Part shown: positions 59,423-60,815 of the stretch, one piece after another | How positions within the stretch are numbered: the stretch's first letter is position 1 | Layout: every line of letters begins with the position of its first letter | Virus record (IMG/VR): IMGVR_UViG_3300045579_000055 | Coordinates: 1 to 60,815 of that record | Strand: one strand, 5' to 3' | From: a virus | DNA: 60,815 nucleotides | Notes under the pieces: generated by a model | The model's database searches: none | What the model was told of the DNA's origin: nothing | The model's input: only the letters and a program-made list of their open reading frames with translations | Translations under genes and position numbers: made by a program

Positions 59423-59980
59423 CGACAACCCGTCTTTAAGGGCTCCCCAGGTACCGTTGCCTTTTGTTTGAACAATTAGCATTCCACCTTCAGCAAGTGT
59501 TGCTTGAATTGCAACAACTGCAATGTATCTTGCTGGTCCAGTTGCTGGTCGACCTGCAACAAGAGTTCCAGTATTATCTACATAAACCTTTGTTCCAGCA
59601 GGACCCAAACCTGTTGTATTCATTTGAATAACCCCAGAGACAATAACTAAACCATTAGAACTATCTGGAATATTATTTTTTACCAAACCAAGAATTGGAA
59701 CATTTGGATTATGGGTAGTGCTAGATGGATTATAAATTTCAATTAAAGATTTATTTTGTCCAGAATGCTGCATGCTACCACTAATAAATACTGGTATACC
59801 CTGAGAAATTGCTGTGCCTGTAGTATTTCTAACATCAATATATGCTGCGCCATAGCCCAGGGGAGGAAGAATATTATTCAAAGCATCAACTAAAACCTTA
59901 AAATCTCCGTGTACATTAACGGGATCTGAAGCAATAGGGTATGAAAGCGAGTTAGGATAGTTAGATGCGTATTCTGGCAT
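59420..59980 (-). CDS. Fibre-associated structural protein (186 aa)
   Basis: It begins with a linker (YASNYPNSLSYPIASDP), a short helix and then beta-rich domains with 'AAYIDVRNTTGTAISQGIPV' and 'VDNTGTLVAGRPATGPARYI'. The latter resembles short beta modules in fibre-associated and capsid-decorating proteins with repeated G-x-x-V/A patterns. It is the first gene of the minus-strand fibre operon and starts next to TGGTATAAT, 7 nt before the ATG. Confidence 0.65.
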   Translation of the reverse strand: MPEYASNYPNSLSYPIASDPVNVHGDFKVLVDALNNILPPLGYGAAYIDVRNTTGTAISQGIPVFISGSMQHSGQNKSLIEIYNPSSTTHNPNVPILGLVKNNIPDSSNGLVIVSGVIQMNTTGLGPAGTKVYVDNTGTLVAGRPATGPARYIAVVAIQATLAEGGMLIVQTKGNGTWGALKDGLS

Positions 59981-59987
59981 AATCTTT

Positions 59988-59996
59988 ATTATACCA
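59988..59996 (-). promoter_or_regulatory. Extended -10 promoter, leaderless start of 59980 gene
   Basis: TGGTATAAT on the minus strand, 7 nt before the ATG at 59980. It diverges from the lysozyme promoter in the same about 100-bp gap. Confidence 0.6.
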
Positions 59997-60006
59997 CCCT
60001 ATAAAG

Positions 60007-60036
60007 TTGACTTTTAGCATAATTTTGTGTTATACT
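60007..60036 (+). promoter_or_regulatory. Sigma70-type promoter of the lysozyme gene
   Basis: TTGACT (60007-60012), 18-nt spacer, TATACT (60031-60036), with TGT just before the -10. The clearest complete promoter in the window. Transcription start expected near 60043. Confidence 0.8.
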
Positions 60037-60043
60037 TGGTAGT

Positions 60044-60061
60044 AACACCTACCAAGGTGTT
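60044..60061 (+). promoter_or_regulatory. 7-bp inverted repeat at lysozyme transcription start
   Basis: AACACCT-ACCA-AGGTGTT, a perfect stem with a 4-nt loop beginning at the expected transcript start. It can act as an operator or as a 5'-end mRNA hairpin. The ribosome binding site AAGGAGG at 60072 lies outside the stem. Confidence 0.65.
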
Positions 60062-60083
60062 ATTGTTTTCTAAGGAGGAAACT

Positions 60084-60647
60084 ATGATTAAATTTATCGA
60101 AAGAAACAAAGAGATCATTAGCATACTCAGCATACTGACTTTAGTAGCGACTTTGTCAAACGCTGCTAATGCTGAAACACAAATAGGTGACAAAAATAAT
60201 TTGAGTATAGAACAGGCTCAGGAGCAAGGAAACGCCTCGAAAGAGGTTTTTTTGGTTTCTAAGGCAAAAAAACTAGAGAGTTTTGAGAACAAGGTTTCTC
60301 TGACTGATACCGAATTAAAGCAACTCCTTTCCCTTGTAGGGTTTAAGGGGCAAGATCTTGTAGTGGCTTGGGCCATTGCCAAGAAAGAATCTAATGGTAG
60401 GCCTTTGGCATTTAATGGCAACCATAAGACTGGGGACTCCTCTTATGGAATGTTCCAAATTAATATGATTGACTCTTTAGGTCCAGACCGTAGGGATAAG
60501 TTTGACTTGGACTCTAATGCTGAATTGTTCAATCCCGTCAAAAATGCAGAGATTGCATACTACATGTCTAGAGGCGGAGAAGACTGGTCTTCATGGAAGG
60601 GTATTACCCCAAAGACCAAAATGTGGATGAAAAAATTTCCTAAGTAA
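60084..60647 (+). CDS. Secreted lysozyme/transglycosylase-like enzyme (187 aa)
   Basis: The only plus-strand gene. AAGGAGG lies 5 nt before the ATG at 60084; the longer frame from 60027 begins inside the promoter. Residues 1-30 are a Sec signal peptide ending N-A-A-N-A. The C-terminal 100 residues have the SLT/lysozyme pattern: catalytic E102 in AKKESNGRP, then GDSSYGMFQIN (117-127), and NAEIAYYMSRGGEDWSSW. It would cut peptidoglycan glycan strands outside the membrane. Its own promoter and terminator suggest timing separate from the virion genes, either for lysis or for entry-related or superinfection functions. Confidence 0.85.
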   Translation: MIKFIERNKEIISILSILTLVATLSNAANAETQIGDKNNLSIEQAQEQGNASKEVFLVSKAKKLESFENKVSLTDTELKQLLSLVGFKGQDLVVAWAIAKKESNGRPLAFNGNHKTGDSSYGMFQINMIDSLGPDRRDKFDLDSNAELFNPVKNAEIAYYMSRGGEDWSSWKGITPKTKMWMKKFPK

Positions 60648-60664
60648 AATATAATAACTAAAAG

Positions 60665-60694
60665 CACCTATGGTACAAACTGTAGGTGTTTTTT
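60665..60694 (+). terminator. Terminator after lysozyme gene
   Basis: CACCTA (60665-60670) pairs with TAGGTG (60683-60688), then T6. An A run before the stem extends pairing and could allow termination in both directions, since the next gene converges on it. Confidence 0.75.
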
Positions 60695-60815
60695 AGTTTC
60701 TTAAAATAAGATTAATTGCTGCTCTTGGAGCCTTGACTGTTTCAACCTCATGGACTAAGTTCTTTGGAATAAACACAAAATCTCCTTCAACAATATGAGT
60801 TTCATTTTCCAAGTT
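60693..60815 (-). CDS. Cupin-like protein, C-terminal 40 residues (partial)
   Basis: The minus-strand frame is open from the window edge and ends at 60693. It contains GDFVFIPKNLVHEV, which matches the second cupin motif, G(x)5-P-x-N/G-(x)2-H, giving a metal-binding His. It could be a small cupin or the end of another double-stranded beta-helix dioxygenase, related in fold to the oxygenases at 46.6-52.7 kb. The N-terminus is missing. The stop overlaps the converging terminator. Confidence 0.6.
   Translation of the reverse strand, partial: NLENETHIVEGDFVFIPKNLVHEVETVKAPRAAINLILRN

Noticed and set aside
59981-60083. tRNA or small RNA in the divergent gap
   Set aside because: The dyad is too small for a tRNA and is fully explained as a promoter-proximal hairpin; no other folded element is seen.

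Overview
This window is a contiguous piece of an A+T-rich tailed double-stranded DNA phage genome. No host housekeeping genes or tRNAs are visible. The hallmark genes are a large terminase, an HK97-type portal, a prohead protease, an HK97-fold capsid protein, head-tail connectors, a tail tube protein, tail assembly chaperones, a giant tape measure protein (about 2,914 aa) and baseplate and fibre genes. No contractile sheath gene is seen, so a long-tailed siphovirus-like virion is the best inference. A Gram-positive actinobacterial host is suggested, not proven, by repeated extended -10 promoters (TGnTATAAT) placed 5-7 nt in front of start codons (leaderless transcripts), by strong AGGAGG sites elsewhere, and by Sec signal peptides on two phage proteins.

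Almost everything is on the minus strand, so transcription runs from high to low coordinates. In that order: (1) 60.8-59.98 kb, a cut-off cupin-like gene and the only plus-strand gene, a secreted lysozyme-like enzyme; (2) 59.98-52.7 kb, small structural genes and fibre genes, including a two-Fn3-domain protein with an extraordinary Phe-Pro repeat and a Cys-rich tip; (3) 52.7-46.6 kb, an accessory island with six Fe(II)/2-oxoglutarate oxygenase genes and two paralogous companion genes of unknown function; (4) 46.5-44.5 kb, a B12-dependent ribonucleotide reductase; (5) 44.4-31.2 kb, a LamG-like protein, portal, protease with an apparent nested scaffold, capsid, repeat-linker protein, connectors, tail tube and two paralogous chaperone genes; (6) 31.2-14.65 kb, tape measure, distal tail, hub and baseplate genes; (7) 14.65-3.0 kb, replication and recombination genes: DnaB-like helicase, primase, possible ssDNA-binding protein, DnaE polymerase, RecA, three nuclease candidates and several tiny zinc-finger or HTH genes; (8) 3.05-0.7 kb, small and large terminase; (9) 698-1, the start of a secreted Ig-like protein that runs off the window.

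The phage carries its own replisome core (helicase, primase, polymerase), a nucleotide supply enzyme and a recombination set. The most unusual part is the oxygenase island, which lies directly after the fibre genes. One fibre-like protein there carries more than thirty prolines in a 39-nt-unit repeat, so phage-directed hydroxylation of virion proteins is an attractive but untested idea. No gene-free stretch exceeds about 115 bases. The longer gaps hold promoters, hairpins and ribosome binding sites, which are listed. Many starts were moved from the longest open frame to the codon supported by a ribosome binding site or a leaderless promoter.
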